The notes under the pieces: model-generated | Database searches by the model: none | What the model was told of the DNA's origin: nothing | What the model saw: the letters and a program-made list of their open reading frames with translations, nothing else | DNA from: Myroides albus | Lineage (GTDB): Bacteria > Bacteroidota > Bacteroidia > Flavobacteriales > Flavobacteriaceae | Length of the DNA stretch: 64,000 nt | Reading direction: 5' to 3' | Assembly (NCBI RefSeq): GCF_009711045.1 | Contig: NZ_WMJX01000005.1 | Coordinates: forward strand, 62,001-126,000 | Translations under genes and position numbers: made by a program | Part shown: positions 50,372-61,147 of the stretch, piece after piece | How the letters are laid out: each line of letters opens with the position of its first letter | How positions within the stretch are numbered: position 1 is the stretch's first letter

Positions 50372-51760
50372 ATGAATATGAGTGCGTATAAAAATAGATG
50401 GAGTGTATTGCGCTATTTAGTAATCGGTGCTTTTCTTTCTCCTTTAGACTATTTTATTGTGAATATGGCTTTACCTGCAATAAAGGATTCTTTTGAAGCA
50501 ACAGAAAATCAATTGCAAATGGTTATTGCTATTTATGGACTGACGTATGCTGCCTTAGTGGTGTGTAGTGGTAAGTTGGGGGATATATATGGTAGACGTA
50601 CCATTTTTACTACTGGGCTTTGGATATTTCTATTGTCTTCTATAGCGTGTGCTTTTTCCCCTACGATTAGTTTACTTATCTTTTCTAGGTTTCTACAAGG
50701 TATAGGAGCATCGCTATTGGCTCCTCAGGTATTAGCATCTATTCGACTCCTATTTGATGATTCAGAGCGAGCAAAGGCATTAGGCTTTTTTGGTTCTGTA
50801 TTTGGATTAGCTGCTATTGTAGGACAATTGTTAGGAGGTGTATTATTGAGTGTTCATTTGTGGGGAATGACTTGGGAGATTATCTTCTTGGTTAATGTAC
50901 CAGTGGCAGCAGTTTGTTTATATGGGATATATACGCATATGTCTAAAGAAACATTAAAGAAACAGCCCTTAGATATAGGTGGTGTATTGTTAGTAATAGG
51001 AGCACTACTGTGTTTTATTACACCTTTAATATATGGGCGCGCTTATCAATGGGCTTGGTGGATTTTTGCGATTATTGGATTGAGCATTGTTCTATTGATT
51101 GGCTTTGTGCAATATGAATGTTATCGAGAACGACACGCTTACCCTGTATTGTTGTCTATGAAATTGTTTGACAATAAAGGTTTTGCTTTTAGCTTACCTA
51201 TTATCTTGTTCTATAATTTTACAGCTGGACTCTTTGTTTGTTATCCTTATTATTTACAATCCTATTTGGATTGGGGAGTATTAGCGTCTGGATTGGCTAT
51301 TGTTCCTTATGGAGTAGGATTTTTCTTTGGGCCAATCTTATTTGCGAAAGGAGGGAGAAAGAGTGGGTTTTGGATTAAGTTAGGTTTAGGGTTGTTGCTT
51401 GTTTCATTTATCCTCTTGGGAGGATTGTTTAGTAAGTATGAAACACCAACATTAGGAATGCATTTGATTTTCTTATTTGCTGGATTTGGACACGGAATCA
51501 TTATGCCTGTGATGATGAAAGAGAGTATTCGATACATTGAAGTGGATCAAGTAGGACAAGCATCTGGAATAGTAAGTACTGTCATTCAAGTGGGAAGTGT
51601 CTTGGGTGGGGCTATTATAGGAACATTGTTTTTCAGTTTAAAAAGTGTATGTGGCTATTCTCAGGCTTTTGCAATTGCTTTAATAGGTTTAGGTGTAGTA
51701 CAATTAATAGGTATAGTATTTTATAGCATGTTGAATAGAGAAGTTAATAAAAGTAAATAA
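50372..51760 (+). CDS. MFS transporter, DHA2 (14-helix drug efflux) type
   Basis: About 462 residues from the ATG at 50372. An earlier frame from 50333 begins inside the promoter -7 box and is rejected. The start is followed by LRYLVIGAFLSPLDYFIVNMALPAI, then GKLGDIYGRRTIF (motif A, loop 2-3) at about 68-80 and FLQGIGASLLAPQVLASI (motif C-like region). Around 13-14 helices are visible, matching EmrB/QacA-type proton-driven exporters. It is divergent from the AraC regulator and followed two bases later by an NTF2-like gene, so it is likely induced by the exported compound. Confidence 0.88.
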   Translation: MNMSAYKNRWSVLRYLVIGAFLSPLDYFIVNMALPAIKDSFEATENQLQMVIAIYGLTYAALVVCSGKLGDIYGRRTIFTTGLWIFLLSSIACAFSPTISLLIFSRFLQGIGASLLAPQVLASIRLLFDDSERAKALGFFGSVFGLAAIVGQLLGGVLLSVHLWGMTWEIIFLVNVPVAAVCLYGIYTHMSKETLKKQPLDIGGVLLVIGALLCFITPLIYGRAYQWAWWIFAIIGLSIVLLIGFVQYECYRERHAYPVLLSMKLFDNKGFAFSLPIILFYNFTAGLFVCYPYYLQSYLDWGVLASGLAIVPYGVGFFFGPILFAKGGRKSGFWIKLGLGLLLVSFILLGGLFSKYETPTLGMHLIFLFAGFGHGIIMPVMMKESIRYIEVDQVGQASGIVSTVIQVGSVLGGAIIGTLFFSLKSVCGYSQAFAIALIGLGVVQLIGIVFYSMLNREVNKSK

Positions 51761-51762
51761 TT

Positions 51763-52161
51763 ATGTATACAACAAAAGAAATAGGGTTAGGGGTACAACA
51801 AGTGCAAGACTTTTGTAAAAACATAGAGATGTGGTTCTGTGGAGAGTTAGCTAATCAAGATGAAGTATTAGGCCGTATAACAAGTACATTCGATCAGTCA
51901 TTTGTTATGGTCAATGGAGATGAAAAGCAAATGGACTACGCAGCGTTTGTACAATGGTTGCCTTCTGTTTATGGAAAGTTTCCAGGAAGAAAAGTGTTTT
52001 TAGAAGATGTAAAAGCTAGTGCTACATTCTCACATATACTTGTTCAGTATAAAGAAATTCAAGTAACAGGAAAGGATAGAAATGAGCGAAAATCTTCTGC
52101 GGTATTTAGAATTATTGAGGGTAAAGCTTTGTGGTATCACTTAGTGGAAGTATGGCTATAA
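51763..52161 (+). CDS. NTF2-like (SnoaL/DUF4440-type) protein
   Basis: The 132-residue protein has the size and pattern of a cone-shaped NTF2 fold: an N-terminal helix (VQDFCKNIEMWFCGELANQDEVLGRITSTFDQSFVMVNGDEKQMDYAAFVQWL) followed by strands (FSHILVQYKEIQVTGKDRNERKSSAVFRII) and a C-terminal WYHLVEVWL strand. Such proteins bind or convert small molecules, and many have no known activity. It begins two bases after the MFS stop and shares its transcript. A terminator follows. Confidence 0.75.
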   Translation: MYTTKEIGLGVQQVQDFCKNIEMWFCGELANQDEVLGRITSTFDQSFVMVNGDEKQMDYAAFVQWLPSVYGKFPGRKVFLEDVKASATFSHILVQYKEIQVTGKDRNERKSSAVFRIIEGKALWYHLVEVWL

Positions 52162-52190
52162 TCTTAATGCTTGTGTAAGTTTATCAATCG

Positions 52191-52234
52191 GAAACCTATT
52201 TATACTATTTTGTATGGATAGGTTTTCTTTTTTA
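52191..52234 (+). terminator. Terminator of the MFS/NTF2-like unit
   Basis: GAAACCTAT (52191-52199) pairs with ATAGGTTTTC (52218-52227); a T-rich tract follows. Confidence 0.75.
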
Positions 52235-52476
52235 CAAAAGAGTAACTATATGTATCTATATAATTACGCGGTGAGAACGTATTCTTTTGTATAAAAGTGC
52301 TATAGAATTGCTTGAAACGCAATAATATTGAATTTGGTTGCTTTGCATATAATGATTTAAATGAAGGTGTTTGATAATATTAGTTTAGGAGAAAGCTAAT
52401 TTTTAATAGCAAAGCGCAATGAAATAAAATGATTTAAAAAAAAAGTTTAATATGATTGAAAATTAATGAATTGAGT

Positions 52477-52507
52477 TTTGAATAATTCAAAAAAGTTTTT
52501 ACATTTG
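52477..52507 (+). promoter_or_regulatory. Promoter of the str ribosomal operon
   Basis: TTTG (52477-52480), 19 bases, TACATTTG (52500-52507): an ideal Bacteroidota promoter. The expected leader of about 50 bases starts with CCCCGTATAGTGTGCGGG, which can fold into a small hairpin right at the 5' end. Confidence 0.8.
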
Positions 52508-52560
52508 CAACCCCGTATAGTGTGCGGGAAAATTATTTGTGGAAATTATTAATAAACATT

Positions 52561-52941
52561 ATGCCAACAATTCAACAATTAGTAAGAACAGGGAGAACCC
52601 AATTGACTAAGAAGAGTAAATCGGTTGCTTTGGATTCTTGTCCTCAAAGAAGAGGAGTTTGTACGCGTGTTTATACTACTACACCTAAAAAACCAAACTC
52701 TGCAATGCGTAAAGTTGCAAGGGTACGTTTAACAAATGGTAATGAAGTAAACGCTTACATCCCAGGAGAAGGACACAATTTACAAGAGCACTCGATAGTA
52801 TTAGTTAGAGGTGGAAGGGTAAAAGACTTACCAGGTGTTAGATACCACATCGTACGTGGAGCTTTGGATACTGCTGGAGTAAACGGTAGAACTCAAAGAA
52901 GATCTAAATATGGTGCTAAACGCCCTAAAGACAAAAAGTAA
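52561..52941 (+). CDS. rpsL: 30S ribosomal protein S12
   Basis: The 126-residue protein starts at [12 protein letters not shown]; a longer frame from 52522 lies in the leader. The decoding-centre loops [13 protein letters not shown] and [13 protein letters not shown] carry lysines at the positions linked to streptomycin sensitivity, so the sequence is wild type there. It leads the str operon directly behind a consensus promoter. Confidence 0.98.
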   Translation: MPTIQQLVRTGRTQLTKKSKSVALDSCPQRRGVCTRVYTTTPKKPNSAMRKVARVRLTNGNEVNAYIPGEGHNLQEHSIVLVRGGRVKDLPGVRYHIVRGALDTAGVNGRTQRRSKYGAKRPKDKK

Positions 52942-52967
52942 TCGTATAAACGTTTAAGAAGGAAGAC

Positions 52968-53444
52968 ATGAGAAAAAGACAGGCTAAAAAGAGACCTCTT
53001 TTACCGGATCCGCAATTTAATGATCAATTAGTTACGCGTTTTGTGAATAACTTAATGTGGGATGGTAAAAAGTCTACAGCTTTTAAAGTGTTCTATGATG
53101 CTTTAGCTATCGTAGAGGAGAAAAAACAAGACGAGGAGAAAACTTCATTAGAAGTTTGGAAAGATGCATTGACAAATGTTATGCCTCACGTAGAAGTACG
53201 TTCTCGTCGTGTTGGAGGGGCAACTTTCCAAATTCCAATGCAAATTCGTCCGGATAGAAAGATTTCTATGGCGATGAAATGGATGATTTTGTATGCGAGA
53301 AAAAGAAATGAAAAGTCAATGGCTGCAAAATTAGCTTCTGAAATCTTAGCTGCTGCTAAAGAAGAAGGTGCTGCAGTTAAAAAGAGAATGGATACTCACA
53401 AAATGGCTGAGGCAAATAAAGCATTCTCTCACTTTAGATTTTAA
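52968..53444 (+). CDS. rpsG: 30S ribosomal protein S7
   Basis: The 158-residue protein is of normal length for S7. [22 protein letters not shown] and the conserved [18 protein letters not shown] are recognisable, as is the beta-hairpin [15 protein letters not shown]. It binds the 3' major domain of 16S rRNA and starts head assembly. It lies 26 bases after rpsL. Confidence 0.98.
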   Translation: MRKRQAKKRPLLPDPQFNDQLVTRFVNNLMWDGKKSTAFKVFYDALAIVEEKKQDEEKTSLEVWKDALTNVMPHVEVRSRRVGGATFQIPMQIRPDRKISMAMKWMILYARKRNEKSMAAKLASEILAAAKEEGAAVKKRMDTHKMAEANKAFSHFRF

Positions 53445-53465
53445 TCCATACAGAAACTATATACA

Positions 53466-55601
53466 ATGGCAAGAGATTTAAAATATACAAGAAACATTGG
53501 TATCGCTGCTCACATCGATGCTGGTAAAACAACTACGACAGAGCGTATTTTGTTCTATACAGGTAAAAACCACAAAATGGGAGAGACTCACGAAGGATCT
53601 TCTACAATGGACTGGATGGAGCAAGAGGCTGAAAGAGGTATTACTATTACATCAGCAGCTACTACTTGTACTTGGAATTTCCCTACAACTCAAGGAGCTG
53701 TGATTCCTGAGTCTATGGAATATCACTTCAACATTATCGATACTCCGGGACACGTTGACTTTACAGTTGAAGTTAACCGTTCATTACGTGTATTAGATGG
53801 ATTAGTTTTCTTATTTAGTGCTGTTGATGGTGTTGAGCCTCAATCAGAAACTAACTGGAGATTAGCTGATAACTATAAAGTTCCTCGTATGGGATTTGTT
53901 AATAAGATGGACCGTCAAGGTGCTAACTTCTTAGCAGTATGTCAGCAAGTAAAAGATATGTTGAAATCTAATGCAGTGCCGATTGTTTTACCAATTGGTG
54001 ATGAAGCTGATTTCAAAGGTATCGTTGATTTAGTGAAAAACCGTGCAATCGTATGGCATGATGAGAATCATGGTTCTACTTTTGATGTTGTTGAGATCCC
54101 AGCGGATATGTTGGATGAAGTTAAGCAATACAGAGGTCAGTTAATCGAAGAGATTGCTGCATACGATGAAAATTTATTAGAAAAATACATGGAGGATGAA
54201 AACTCTATCACTGAGGATGAGATTCACGTTGCTTTACGTGCTGCTACTCTTGATATGAGCATCATTCCTATGACTTGTGGATCTTCTTTCAAAAACAAAG
54301 GAGTTCAGTTTATGTTAGATGCTGTTTGTCGTTACTTACCTTCTCCAATGGATAAGGAAGCTATCGAAGGAACTAATCCTGATACAGAAGAGCCAATCTT
54401 ACGTAAGCCTTCAGTTACTGAGCCGTTTGCTGCATTAGCGTTTAAAATTGCTACTGACCCATTCGTAGGTCGTTTAGCTTTCTTTAGAGCTTATTCAGGA
54501 CACTTAGATGCTGGTTCTTATGTATTGAATACTCGTTCTGGAAACAAAGAGCGTATTTCTCGTATCTACCAAATGCACGCTAACAAACAAAACCCAGTTG
54601 AATATATTGAGGCTGGAGATATTGGAGCTGCTGTAGGATTTAAAGATATCAAAACTGGAGATACTTTATGTGATGAGAAGAATCCTATCGTATTAGAAAG
54701 TATGATATTCCCAGACCCTGTAATCGGTATCGCTATTGAACCAAAAACAAAAGCGGATATGGATAAAATGGGTACTGCTTTAGCTAAATTAGCTGAGGAA
54801 GATCCTACTTTTACAGTTAAAACTGACCAAGCGTCTGGACAAACTGTAATCTCTGGTATGGGTGAATTACACTTAGACGTTCTTATTGACCGTATGAGAC
54901 GTGAGTTCAAAGTTGAAGTTAACCAAGGTGAGCCTCAAGTTGAGTACAAAGAAGCTCTTACTCGTTTCGCTGATCATAGAGAAGCTTATAAAAAGCAATC
55001 TGGTGGACGTGGTAAATTCGCGGATATCGTATTCAAAATGGGACCTGCTGATGACGTAGATGGAAAACCATTCGTTGGATTACAATTCGTAAACGAAGTT
55101 AAAGGTGGTAACGTTCCTAAAGAATATATCCCTTCTGTAGAGAAAGGATTTAGAGAGGCAATGAAACAAGGTCCTTTAGCTGGATTCGAAATGGATTCAA
55201 TGAAAGTAACTTTAGTGGATGGTTCTTACCACGCGGTTGACTCGGATGCATTATCTTTCGAATTAGCTGCTAAGATGGGGTATAAAGCTGCTGCTAAAGC
55301 TGCTGGAGCTATCATTTTAGAGCCTATCATGAAATTAGAGGTATTGACTCCTGAAGAAAACATGGGTGATATCGTTGGAGATTTGAACCGTCGTCGTGGA
55401 CAAATCAACAGTATGGATGATAGAAATGGTGCTAAAGTTGTTAAGGCTTCTGTTCCATTATCAGAAATGTTCGGTTATGTTACTACATTGAGAACATTAT
55501 CGTCTGGTAGAGCAACTTCTGTAATGGAGTTCTCTCACTACTCTGAGACGCCATCAAACATTTCAGAAGCAGTAATCACTAAAGCAAAAGGTAACGCTTA
55601 A
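53466..55601 (+). CDS. fusA: Translation elongation factor G
   Basis: The 711-residue protein shows all five EF-G domains. The G-domain motifs are [15 protein letters not shown] (G1), the switch I segment with [19 protein letters not shown] (G3) and NKMDRQGAN (G4). Domain III has [19 protein letters not shown], domain [18 protein letters not shown], and domain V the [18 protein letters not shown] end. It drives ribosomal translocation with GTP. Being next to rpsG and in the str operon, it is the housekeeping copy rather than EF-G2. tuf does not follow, unlike in E. coli. Confidence 0.98.
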   Translation: MARDLKYTRNIGIAAHIDAGKTTTTERILFYTGKNHKMGETHEGSSTMDWMEQEAERGITITSAATTCTWNFPTTQGAVIPESMEYHFNIIDTPGHVDFTVEVNRSLRVLDGLVFLFSAVDGVEPQSETNWRLADNYKVPRMGFVNKMDRQGANFLAVCQQVKDMLKSNAVPIVLPIGDEADFKGIVDLVKNRAIVWHDENHGSTFDVVEIPADMLDEVKQYRGQLIEEIAAYDENLLEKYMEDENSITEDEIHVALRAATLDMSIIPMTCGSSFKNKGVQFMLDAVCRYLPSPMDKEAIEGTNPDTEEPILRKPSVTEPFAALAFKIATDPFVGRLAFFRAYSGHLDAGSYVLNTRSGNKERISRIYQMHANKQNPVEYIEAGDIGAAVGFKDIKTGDTLCDEKNPIVLESMIFPDPVIGIAIEPKTKADMDKMGTALAKLAEEDPTFTVKTDQASGQTVISGMGELHLDVLIDRMRREFKVEVNQGEPQVEYKEALTRFADHREAYKKQSGGRGKFADIVFKMGPADDVDGKPFVGLQFVNEVKGGNVPKEYIPSVEKGFREAMKQGPLAGFEMDSMKVTLVDGSYHAVDSDALSFELAAKMGYKAAAKAAGAIILEPIMKLEVLTPEENMGDIVGDLNRRRGQINSMDDRNGAKVVKASVPLSEMFGYVTTLRTLSSGRATSVMEFSHYSETPSNISEAVITKAKGNA

Positions 55602-55613
55602 TTTTAGAGTAAA

Positions 55614-55919
55614 ATGAGTCAAAAAATCAGAATAAAATTAAAATCTTACGATCATATGTTGGTTGATAAATCAGCAGAGAAAATCGTAAAAACTGTAAAA
55701 AGTACAGGTGCTGTTGTAACAGGTCCAATTCCGTTACCAACTCACAAAAAAATCTTTACTGTTCTTCGTTCTCCTCACGTGAACAAAAAAGCAAGAGAGC
55801 AGTTTGAATTAAGTTCATACAAAAGATTGTTAGATATTTATTCATCATCTTCAAAAACAATTGATGCTTTAATGAAATTAGAGTTACCAAGTGGAGTTGA
55901 AGTTGAAATCAAAGTGTGA
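55614..55919 (+). CDS. rpsJ: 30S ribosomal protein S10
   Basis: The 101-residue protein is a full-length S10 ([52 protein letters not shown]). Its extended loop contacts the 30S head and NusG family proteins in antitermination. It follows fusA by 12 bases and so belongs to the str part; a strong hairpin separates it from rplC. Confidence 0.98.
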   Translation: MSQKIRIKLKSYDHMLVDKSAEKIVKTVKSTGAVVTGPIPLPTHKKIFTVLRSPHVNKKAREQFELSSYKRLLDIYSSSSKTIDALMKLELPSGVEVEIKV

Positions 55920-55955
55920 TAATAACTAACTTTTCTTAACTGAAAATAATATTCT

Positions 55956-55990
55956 AGCTAAGTATTAAGAGTTGCTCTTAATACTTAGCT
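55956..55990 (+). promoter_or_regulatory. Strong hairpin between rpsJ and rplC
   Basis: A perfect 16-bp stem (AGCTAAGTATTAAGAG at 55956-55971 against 55975-55990) with a three-base TTG loop lies in the 113-base rpsJ-rplC gap. Only CTTTAAA follows, so it is not a classical terminator. It could be an attenuator, a protein-binding site or an RNA-processing site. Confidence 0.6.
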
Positions 55991-56032
55991 CTTTAAATGA
56001 ATAAAACAATTTATAATTAATAATTAATATTT

Positions 56033-56650
56033 ATGTCTGGGTTAATTGGTAAAAAAATCGGCATGACTAGTATTTTCGATGAGAATGGAAAAAACATTCC
56101 ATGTACAGTAATCGAAGTAAGTCCTAATGTCGTTACCCAAGTCAGAACCAATGAGGTTGACGGGTATGAAGCGTTACAACTTGGTTTCGATGACAAATCA
56201 GATAAACATGCTACTAAAGCTGAGTTAGGTCACTTTAAAAAAGCTGGTACATCTGCTAAAAGAAAAGTTGTTGAAATTAAGGATTTTGCTGGAGAGTATA
56301 AACTAGGTGATGCAATCACTGTAGATTTGTTCTTAGAAGGTGAGTTTGTTGACGTACAAGGTGTTTCTAAAGGTAAAGGATTCCAAGGGGTTGTTAAACG
56401 TCACGGTTTTGGTGGGGTAGGACAAGTTACTCACGGTCAAAAAAACCGTTTAAGAGCGCCAGGATCTGTAGGTGCATCTTCTTATCCTTCTAGAGTATTC
56501 AAAGGAATGCGTATGGCAGGAAGAACAGGAGGAGTAAATGTAACAGTACAAAACCTTAGAGTTTTAAAAGTAGTTGCTGATAAGAATCTACTTGTTGTTA
56601 AGGGAGCAGTTCCAGGACACAAAAACTCTTATGTAATCATTCAGAAGTAA
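56033..56650 (+). CDS. rplC: 50S ribosomal protein L3
   Basis: The 205-residue protein is a normal L3: [19 protein letters not shown] at the start, and [24 protein letters not shown] as the central extension reaching the peptidyl-transferase centre. It starts the S10-type block after an unusual 113-base gap with a strong hairpin and overlaps rplD by one base. Confidence 0.97.
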   Translation: MSGLIGKKIGMTSIFDENGKNIPCTVIEVSPNVVTQVRTNEVDGYEALQLGFDDKSDKHATKAELGHFKKAGTSAKRKVVEIKDFAGEYKLGDAITVDLFLEGEFVDVQGVSKGKGFQGVVKRHGFGGVGQVTHGQKNRLRAPGSVGASSYPSRVFKGMRMAGRTGGVNVTVQNLRVLKVVADKNLLVVKGAVPGHKNSYVIIQK

Positions 56651-57279
56651 TGGAAGTAAAAGTTTTAGATATCACAGGAAAAGATACTGGTAGAAAAGTT
56701 GAACTTTTAGATTCAGTATTCGGTATAGAGCCAAACAATCACGCAGTATATCTTGATGTTAAACAATATTTAGCAAATCAAAGACAAGGAACTCACAAGG
56801 CTAAAGAAAGAGCTGAGATTTCTGGAAGTACTCGCAAGATTAAAAAACAAAAAGGAACTGGTACTGCAAGAGCAGGAAGTATTAAATCTCCAGTATTCCG
56901 CGGAGGAGGTAGAGTTTTCGGACCAAGACCAAGAACTTACTCTTTAAAATTGAATAAAAGTTTAAAACGATTAGCAAGAAAATCTGCTTTCTCAATTAAA
57001 GCAAAAGAATCAAATTTAATCGTTGTTGAAAACTTTAACTTTGAAGCTCCAAGCACTAAAGATTTTATCAAAGTGTTGAGTGGTTTAGGGTTGGAAAATA
57101 AAAAATCTCTATTTGTGTTTGGTGAATCAAATAAAAATGTATATTTGTCATCACGCAATTTAGAGAAGGCTGCTGTTGTAACTACTTCAGAATTAAGCAC
57201 TTACGGTATTTTAAATGCTGGTAGTTTAGTGTTAACTGAGGGTTCTGTAGCTGGAATTGTCGAAAATTTAAGTAAATAA
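56650..57279 (+). CDS. rplD: 50S ribosomal protein L4
   Basis: The 209-residue protein carries the L4 tunnel loop ([23 protein letters not shown], where Lys and Gly line the exit tunnel). No change is obvious at macrolide-related positions. In E. coli L4 represses its own operon by binding the leader; whether the rpsJ-rplC hairpin serves this here is unknown. Confidence 0.97.
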   Translation: MEVKVLDITGKDTGRKVELLDSVFGIEPNNHAVYLDVKQYLANQRQGTHKAKERAEISGSTRKIKKQKGTGTARAGSIKSPVFRGGGRVFGPRPRTYSLKLNKSLKRLARKSAFSIKAKESNLIVVENFNFEAPSTKDFIKVLSGLGLENKKSLFVFGESNKNVYLSSRNLEKAAVVTTSELSTYGILNAGSLVLTEGSVAGIVENLSK

Positions 57280-57286
57280 TAGGAAG

Positions 57287-57577
57287 ATGAGTGTTTTAAT
57301 TAAGCCTATAATTACAGAAAAAATAACTAAAGACGGCGAAATATTCGGTCGTTTTGGTTTTGTAGTTGATAGAAGAGCTAACAAAATTGAGATCAAAAAA
57401 GCAGTAGAAGCTGCTTATGGAGTTACTGTTGTTAGTGTAAATACTATGAACTATGCTGCTAAGCGTTCTGTTAAGTACACTAAAAGTGGAATGATCAACG
57501 CTAAAACTAATGCTTACAAGAAAGCAATAGTTGAATTGAAAGAAGGAGAGAGTATAGACTTTTATTCAAATATCTAA
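57287..57577 (+). CDS. rplW: 50S ribosomal protein L23
   Basis: The 96-residue protein (IKPIITEKITKDGE; GFVVDRRANKIEIKKAVEAAYGVTV) is a standard L23, which lies at the tunnel exit and docks trigger factor and SRP. It follows rplD by seven bases. Confidence 0.97.
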   Translation: MSVLIKPIITEKITKDGEIFGRFGFVVDRRANKIEIKKAVEAAYGVTVVSVNTMNYAAKRSVKYTKSGMINAKTNAYKKAIVELKEGESIDFYSNI

Positions 57578-57583
57578 TAAATA

Positions 57584-58408
57584 ATGTCAGTTAGAAAATT
57601 AAAACCTATTACCCCAGGTCAGCGTTTTAGAGTTGTGAATAGTTTTGACGCTATAACAACTGATAAGCCGGAGCGTAGTTTACTAGCACCGAAAAAAAAA
57701 TCTGGAGGTAGAAATAGTCAAGGGAAAATGACCATGCGCTACACAGGTGGTGGTCATAAACAAAGATACCGTGTGGTAGATTTTAAAAGAACTAAAGTTG
57801 GAATTCCAGCTACTGTTAAAACTATCGAGTATGATCCAAACCGTACAGCATTCATCGCTTTGATTGCTTACGCAGATGGAGCTAAATCATACGTAATTGC
57901 ACAAAGCGGTATGAAAGTTGGTCAAACTGTAGTTTCAGGACCAGAAGCATCACCAGAAGTTGGGAATGCGATGCCTTTAAGAAATATTCCTTTAGGAACT
58001 GTTATTTCTTGTATCGAATTACGTCCAGGACAAGGTGCTGTTATTGCTCGTTCAGCAGGTACATTTGCACAATTAGTTGCTAGAGATGGTAAATATGCTA
58101 CTATTAAAATGCCTTCAGGAGAAATCCGTTTAATTTTATTAGAGTGTGTAGCTACTATCGGAGCTGTGTCTAATCACGATCACCAATTAATCGTTTCAGG
58201 TAAAGCTGGTAGATCTAGATGGTTAGGTAGAAGACCAAGAACAAGAGCTGTAGCGATGAACCCAGTAGATCACCCAATGGGAGGTGGAGAAGGTCGTTCT
58301 TCAGGAGGACACCCACGTTCAAGAAACGGGATGCCTGCTAAAGGTTACAGAACTCGTTCAAAAGTTAAAGCGAGTAATAAGTATATTGTTGAACGTAGAA
58401 AGAAATAA
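57584..58408 (+). CDS. rplB: 50S ribosomal protein L2
   Basis: The 274-residue protein is a full L2 ([22 protein letters not shown] near the start). The C-terminal [22 protein letters not shown] contains the conserved His needed for peptidyl transfer. It lies six bases after rplW. Confidence 0.98.
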   Translation: MSVRKLKPITPGQRFRVVNSFDAITTDKPERSLLAPKKKSGGRNSQGKMTMRYTGGGHKQRYRVVDFKRTKVGIPATVKTIEYDPNRTAFIALIAYADGAKSYVIAQSGMKVGQTVVSGPEASPEVGNAMPLRNIPLGTVISCIELRPGQGAVIARSAGTFAQLVARDGKYATIKMPSGEIRLILLECVATIGAVSNHDHQLIVSGKAGRSRWLGRRPRTRAVAMNPVDHPMGGGEGRSSGGHPRSRNGMPAKGYRTRSKVKASNKYIVERRKK

Positions 58409-58419
58409 AAGATTAAGAC

Positions 58420-58698
58420 ATGGCACGTTCGTTAAAAAAAGGACCTTATGTTCACTTTAGATTAGAGAAGAAAGTTCAACAAAACGTAGAGAGTGGAAAA
58501 AATGGAGTTATCAAGACTTGGTCAAGAGCTTCTATGATTACTCCAGACTTCGTTGGACAAACTATCGCAGTGCACAATGGTCGTCAATTTGTTCCTGTAT
58601 ATGTAACAGAGAACATGGTAGGACATAAATTAGGAGAATTTTCACCAACAAGATCTTTTAGAGGTCACGCTGGTGCAAAGAATAAAGGTAAAAAATAA
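58420..58698 (+). CDS. rpsS: 30S ribosomal protein S19
   Basis: The 92-residue protein has the S19 signature ([36 protein letters not shown]). It binds the 30S head next to S13. The gene order rplB-rpsS-rplV is standard. Confidence 0.98.
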   Translation: MARSLKKGPYVHFRLEKKVQQNVESGKNGVIKTWSRASMITPDFVGQTIAVHNGRQFVPVYVTENMVGHKLGEFSPTRSFRGHAGAKNKGKK

Positions 58699-58707
58699 TA
58701 AGAAGCT

Positions 58708-59118
58708 ATGGGAGTTCGTAAAAGAGAGAGAGCTGAGCAGATTAAAGAGGCTAACAAGCAAGTTGCTTTCGCTAAGCTAAATAATTGCCCTACTTCTCCA
58801 AGAAAAATGCGCTTAGTAGCGGATTTAGTTAGAGGACAGAAAGTAGAAAAAGCTCTAAATATATTAAGATTCAGTTCAAAAGAAGCTTCTCGTAATTTAG
58901 AGAAATTGCTTTTATCTGCAATCGCTAACTGGCAAGCGAAGAACAGTGATTCAAATATTGAAGAAGCTGGTTTAATCGTTAAAGAAATCAGAGTTGATGG
59001 TGGTATGATGTTAAAAAGATTACGTCCTGCACCTCAAGGAAGAGCACATAGAATAAGAAAACGTTCTAATCACGTAACAATCGTGTTAGGATCTAATAAT
59101 AACACACAAAGCAATTAA
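58708..59118 (+). CDS. rplV: 50S ribosomal protein L22
   Basis: The 136 residues include an N-terminal extension of about 20 charged residues compared with E. coli L22 (110), usual in Bacteroidota. The core [29 protein letters not shown] and the tunnel hairpin [22 protein letters not shown] are intact. Confidence 0.97.
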   Translation: MGVRKRERAEQIKEANKQVAFAKLNNCPTSPRKMRLVADLVRGQKVEKALNILRFSSKEASRNLEKLLLSAIANWQAKNSDSNIEEAGLIVKEIRVDGGMMLKRLRPAPQGRAHRIRKRSNHVTIVLGSNNNTQSN

Positions 59119-59126
59119 TAAGCAGT

Positions 59127-59846
59127 ATGGGACAAAAGACTAATCCAATCGGGAATCGCCTTGGTATTATTAGAGGATGGGACTCAAACTGGTATGGTGG
59201 AAATGACTACGGTGATAAAATCGCTGAAGATCACAAAATCAGAAAGTATATCCATGCTCGTTTATCAAAAGCTAGTGTTTCTAAAGTAATCATCGAAAGA
59301 ACTTTGAAACTTGTAACCGTTACTATCACTACTGCAAGACCTGGTATTATTATCGGGAAAGGTGGACAAGAGGTAGACAAGCTAAAAGAAGAGTTAAAAA
59401 AGATTACTGATAAAGAAGTTCAGATTAACATTTTTGAAATCAAACGTCCTGAATTAGACGGATATCTTGTGGCTGCAAGTATCGCTCGTCAAATTGAGAA
59501 CAGAATTTCTTACCGTCGTGCGATTCGTATGGCTATGGCTGCTGCGATGAGAATGAACGCTGAAGGAATTAAAGTTATGATTTCTGGTCGTTTGAATGGT
59601 GCTGAAATGGCACGTTCTGAAACTTTTAAAGAAGGACGTATTCCTTTATCAACTTTCAGAGCTGACATCGATTACGCACTTGCTGAAGCTCACACTACTT
59701 ATGGTAGAATGGGAATTAAAGTGTGGATCATGAAAGGTGAAGTTTATGGAAAAAGAGATCTTTCTCCGTTAGCTGGAATGGATAAAAAACAATCTAAATC
59801 AGCAGGATCTCCAAAAGGTAAAACTAACCAACGCAAAAGAAAGTAA
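59127..59846 (+). CDS. rpsC: 30S ribosomal protein S3
   Basis: The 239-residue protein has [25 protein letters not shown] at the start, a KH domain with [19 protein letters not shown], and the C-terminal domain with [30 protein letters not shown]. It sits at the mRNA entry site and has helicase function. Confidence 0.98.
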   Translation: MGQKTNPIGNRLGIIRGWDSNWYGGNDYGDKIAEDHKIRKYIHARLSKASVSKVIIERTLKLVTVTITTARPGIIIGKGGQEVDKLKEELKKITDKEVQINIFEIKRPELDGYLVAASIARQIENRISYRRAIRMAMAAAMRMNAEGIKVMISGRLNGAEMARSETFKEGRIPLSTFRADIDYALAEAHTTYGRMGIKVWIMKGEVYGKRDLSPLAGMDKKQSKSAGSPKGKTNQRKRK

Positions 59847-59864
59847 TTTTTAAACTGAAGAAAA

Positions 59865-60284
59865 ATGTTACAGCCTAAAAGAACAAAATACCGTAAGGTA
59901 CAGAAAGGTAAAATGAAAGGGATTTCTCAAAGAGGGCATGAACTTTCAAATGGTATGTTTGGAATCAAATCGATGGACACTTCATTTATTACTTCTCGTC
60001 AAATTGAGGCAGCTCGTATTGCAGCTACTCGTTTCATGAAACGTGAAGGACAGTTGTGGATCAAGATTTTCCCAGATAAACCAATTACTAAAAAGCCTCT
60101 TGAAGTACGTATGGGTAAAGGTAAAGGTGCAGTAGAGTACTGGGTTGCTGTGGTAAAACCAGGAAGAATTATGTTCGAAGTTGGTGGAGTGCCAATTTCA
60201 GTTGCTAAAGAAGCATTGCGTTTAGCAGCACAAAAACTTCCAGTTAGAACTAAATTTGTAATCGCTAGAGATTTCGAAGCATAA
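59865..60284 (+). CDS. rplP: 50S ribosomal protein L16
   Basis: The 139-residue protein ([45 protein letters not shown]) is a typical L16, which organises the A-site side of the 50S subunit. Confidence 0.98.
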   Translation: MLQPKRTKYRKVQKGKMKGISQRGHELSNGMFGIKSMDTSFITSRQIEAARIAATRFMKREGQLWIKIFPDKPITKKPLEVRMGKGKGAVEYWVAVVKPGRIMFEVGGVPISVAKEALRLAAQKLPVRTKFVIARDFEA

Positions 60285-60297
60285 TCTAAAATTTATC

Positions 60298-60489
60298 ATG
60301 AAACAATCAGAAATAGTAAGTCTATCTGTAGCTGAATTACAAGATCAACTAACGCAGTTGACAAGCGCATATAATAACTTAAGATCTGCACACGCGATTT
60401 CTCCAATTGAGAATCCTCTTCAAATCAGAACGGTTAGAAGAAGCATCGCTAGAGTTAAGACAGAGTTAAGTAAAAGAGAGTTACAATAA
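60298..60489 (+). CDS. rpmC: 50S ribosomal protein L29
   Basis: The 63-residue helical hairpin ([39 protein letters not shown]) is a standard L29 near the tunnel exit, between rplP and rpsQ as usual. Confidence 0.97.
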   Translation: MKQSEIVSLSVAELQDQLTQLTSAYNNLRSAHAISPIENPLQIRTVRRSIARVKTELSKRELQ

Positions 60490-60506
60490 TTGTATTCTGC
60501 CGAAAG

Positions 60507-60764
60507 ATGGAAAATAGAAAAGAAAGAAAAGAAAGAATAGGTGTTGTTACTAGCAACAAAATGGAGAAATCTATTGTTGTGTCTGAAGTAAAGAGAGTAA
60601 AACACCCTTTATACGGAAAGTTCGTGTTGAAAACTAAGAAATATGTTGCACACGACGAAACAAATGACTGCAACATTGGTGATACAGTTAGAATTATGGA
60701 GACTCGTCCATTATCTAAATCTAAATGTTGGAGATTAGTTGAAATCATTGAAAGAGCGAAATAA
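60507..60764 (+). CDS. rpsQ: 30S ribosomal protein S17
   Basis: The 85-residue OB-fold protein ([51 protein letters not shown]) is a normal S17 and contacts 16S rRNA helices in the body. Confidence 0.97.
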   Translation: MENRKERKERIGVVTSNKMEKSIVVSEVKRVKHPLYGKFVLKTKKYVAHDETNDCNIGDTVRIMETRPLSKSKCWRLVEIIERAK

Positions 60765-60766
60765 TT

Positions 60767-61135
60767 ATGGTACAACAGGAATCTAGACTTAAAGTAGCAG
60801 ATAACACGGGAGCAAAAGAAGTTTTGACAATCCGCGTGTTAGGAGGAACGAAACGTCGTTATGCCTCTGTAGGAGATAAAATTGTAGTTTCAATCAAAGA
60901 AGCAACTCCAAACGGAAACGTTAAGAAAGGTGCTGTTTCAACTGCAGTTGTTGTTCGTACCAAAAAAGAAGTGAGAAGAGCCGATGGATCTTACATCAGA
61001 TTTGATGATAACGCATGTGTATTATTGAATGCTGCAGGTGAGATGAGAGGAACTCGTGTTTTTGGTCCAGTAGCGAGAGAACTTCGTGAAAAACAATTCA
61101 TGAAAATTGTATCATTAGCACCAGAGGTGTTATAA
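60767..61135 (+). CDS. rplN: 50S ribosomal protein L14
   Basis: The 122-residue protein ([54 protein letters not shown]) matches L14 along its length. It starts the spc-type block two bases after rpsQ. Confidence 0.98.
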   Translation: MVQQESRLKVADNTGAKEVLTIRVLGGTKRRYASVGDKIVVSIKEATPNGNVKKGAVSTAVVVRTKKEVRRADGSYIRFDDNACVLLNAAGEMRGTRVFGPVARELREKQFMKIVSLAPEVL

Positions 61136-61147
61136 TTCTTTCAAAAG

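Larger units (their letters stand above)
52162..52560. other. Intergenic stretch before the ribosomal cluster
   Basis: The 399 bases hold the terminator of the MFS unit (52191-52234), an AT-rich gap with no visible gene, the rpsL promoter (52477-52507) and a short leader that can fold at its 5' end. Confidence 0.65.

Noticed and set aside
52522-52560. Thirteen-codon N-terminal extension of S12
   Set aside because: S12 always begins MPTI; the extension lies in the operon leader.
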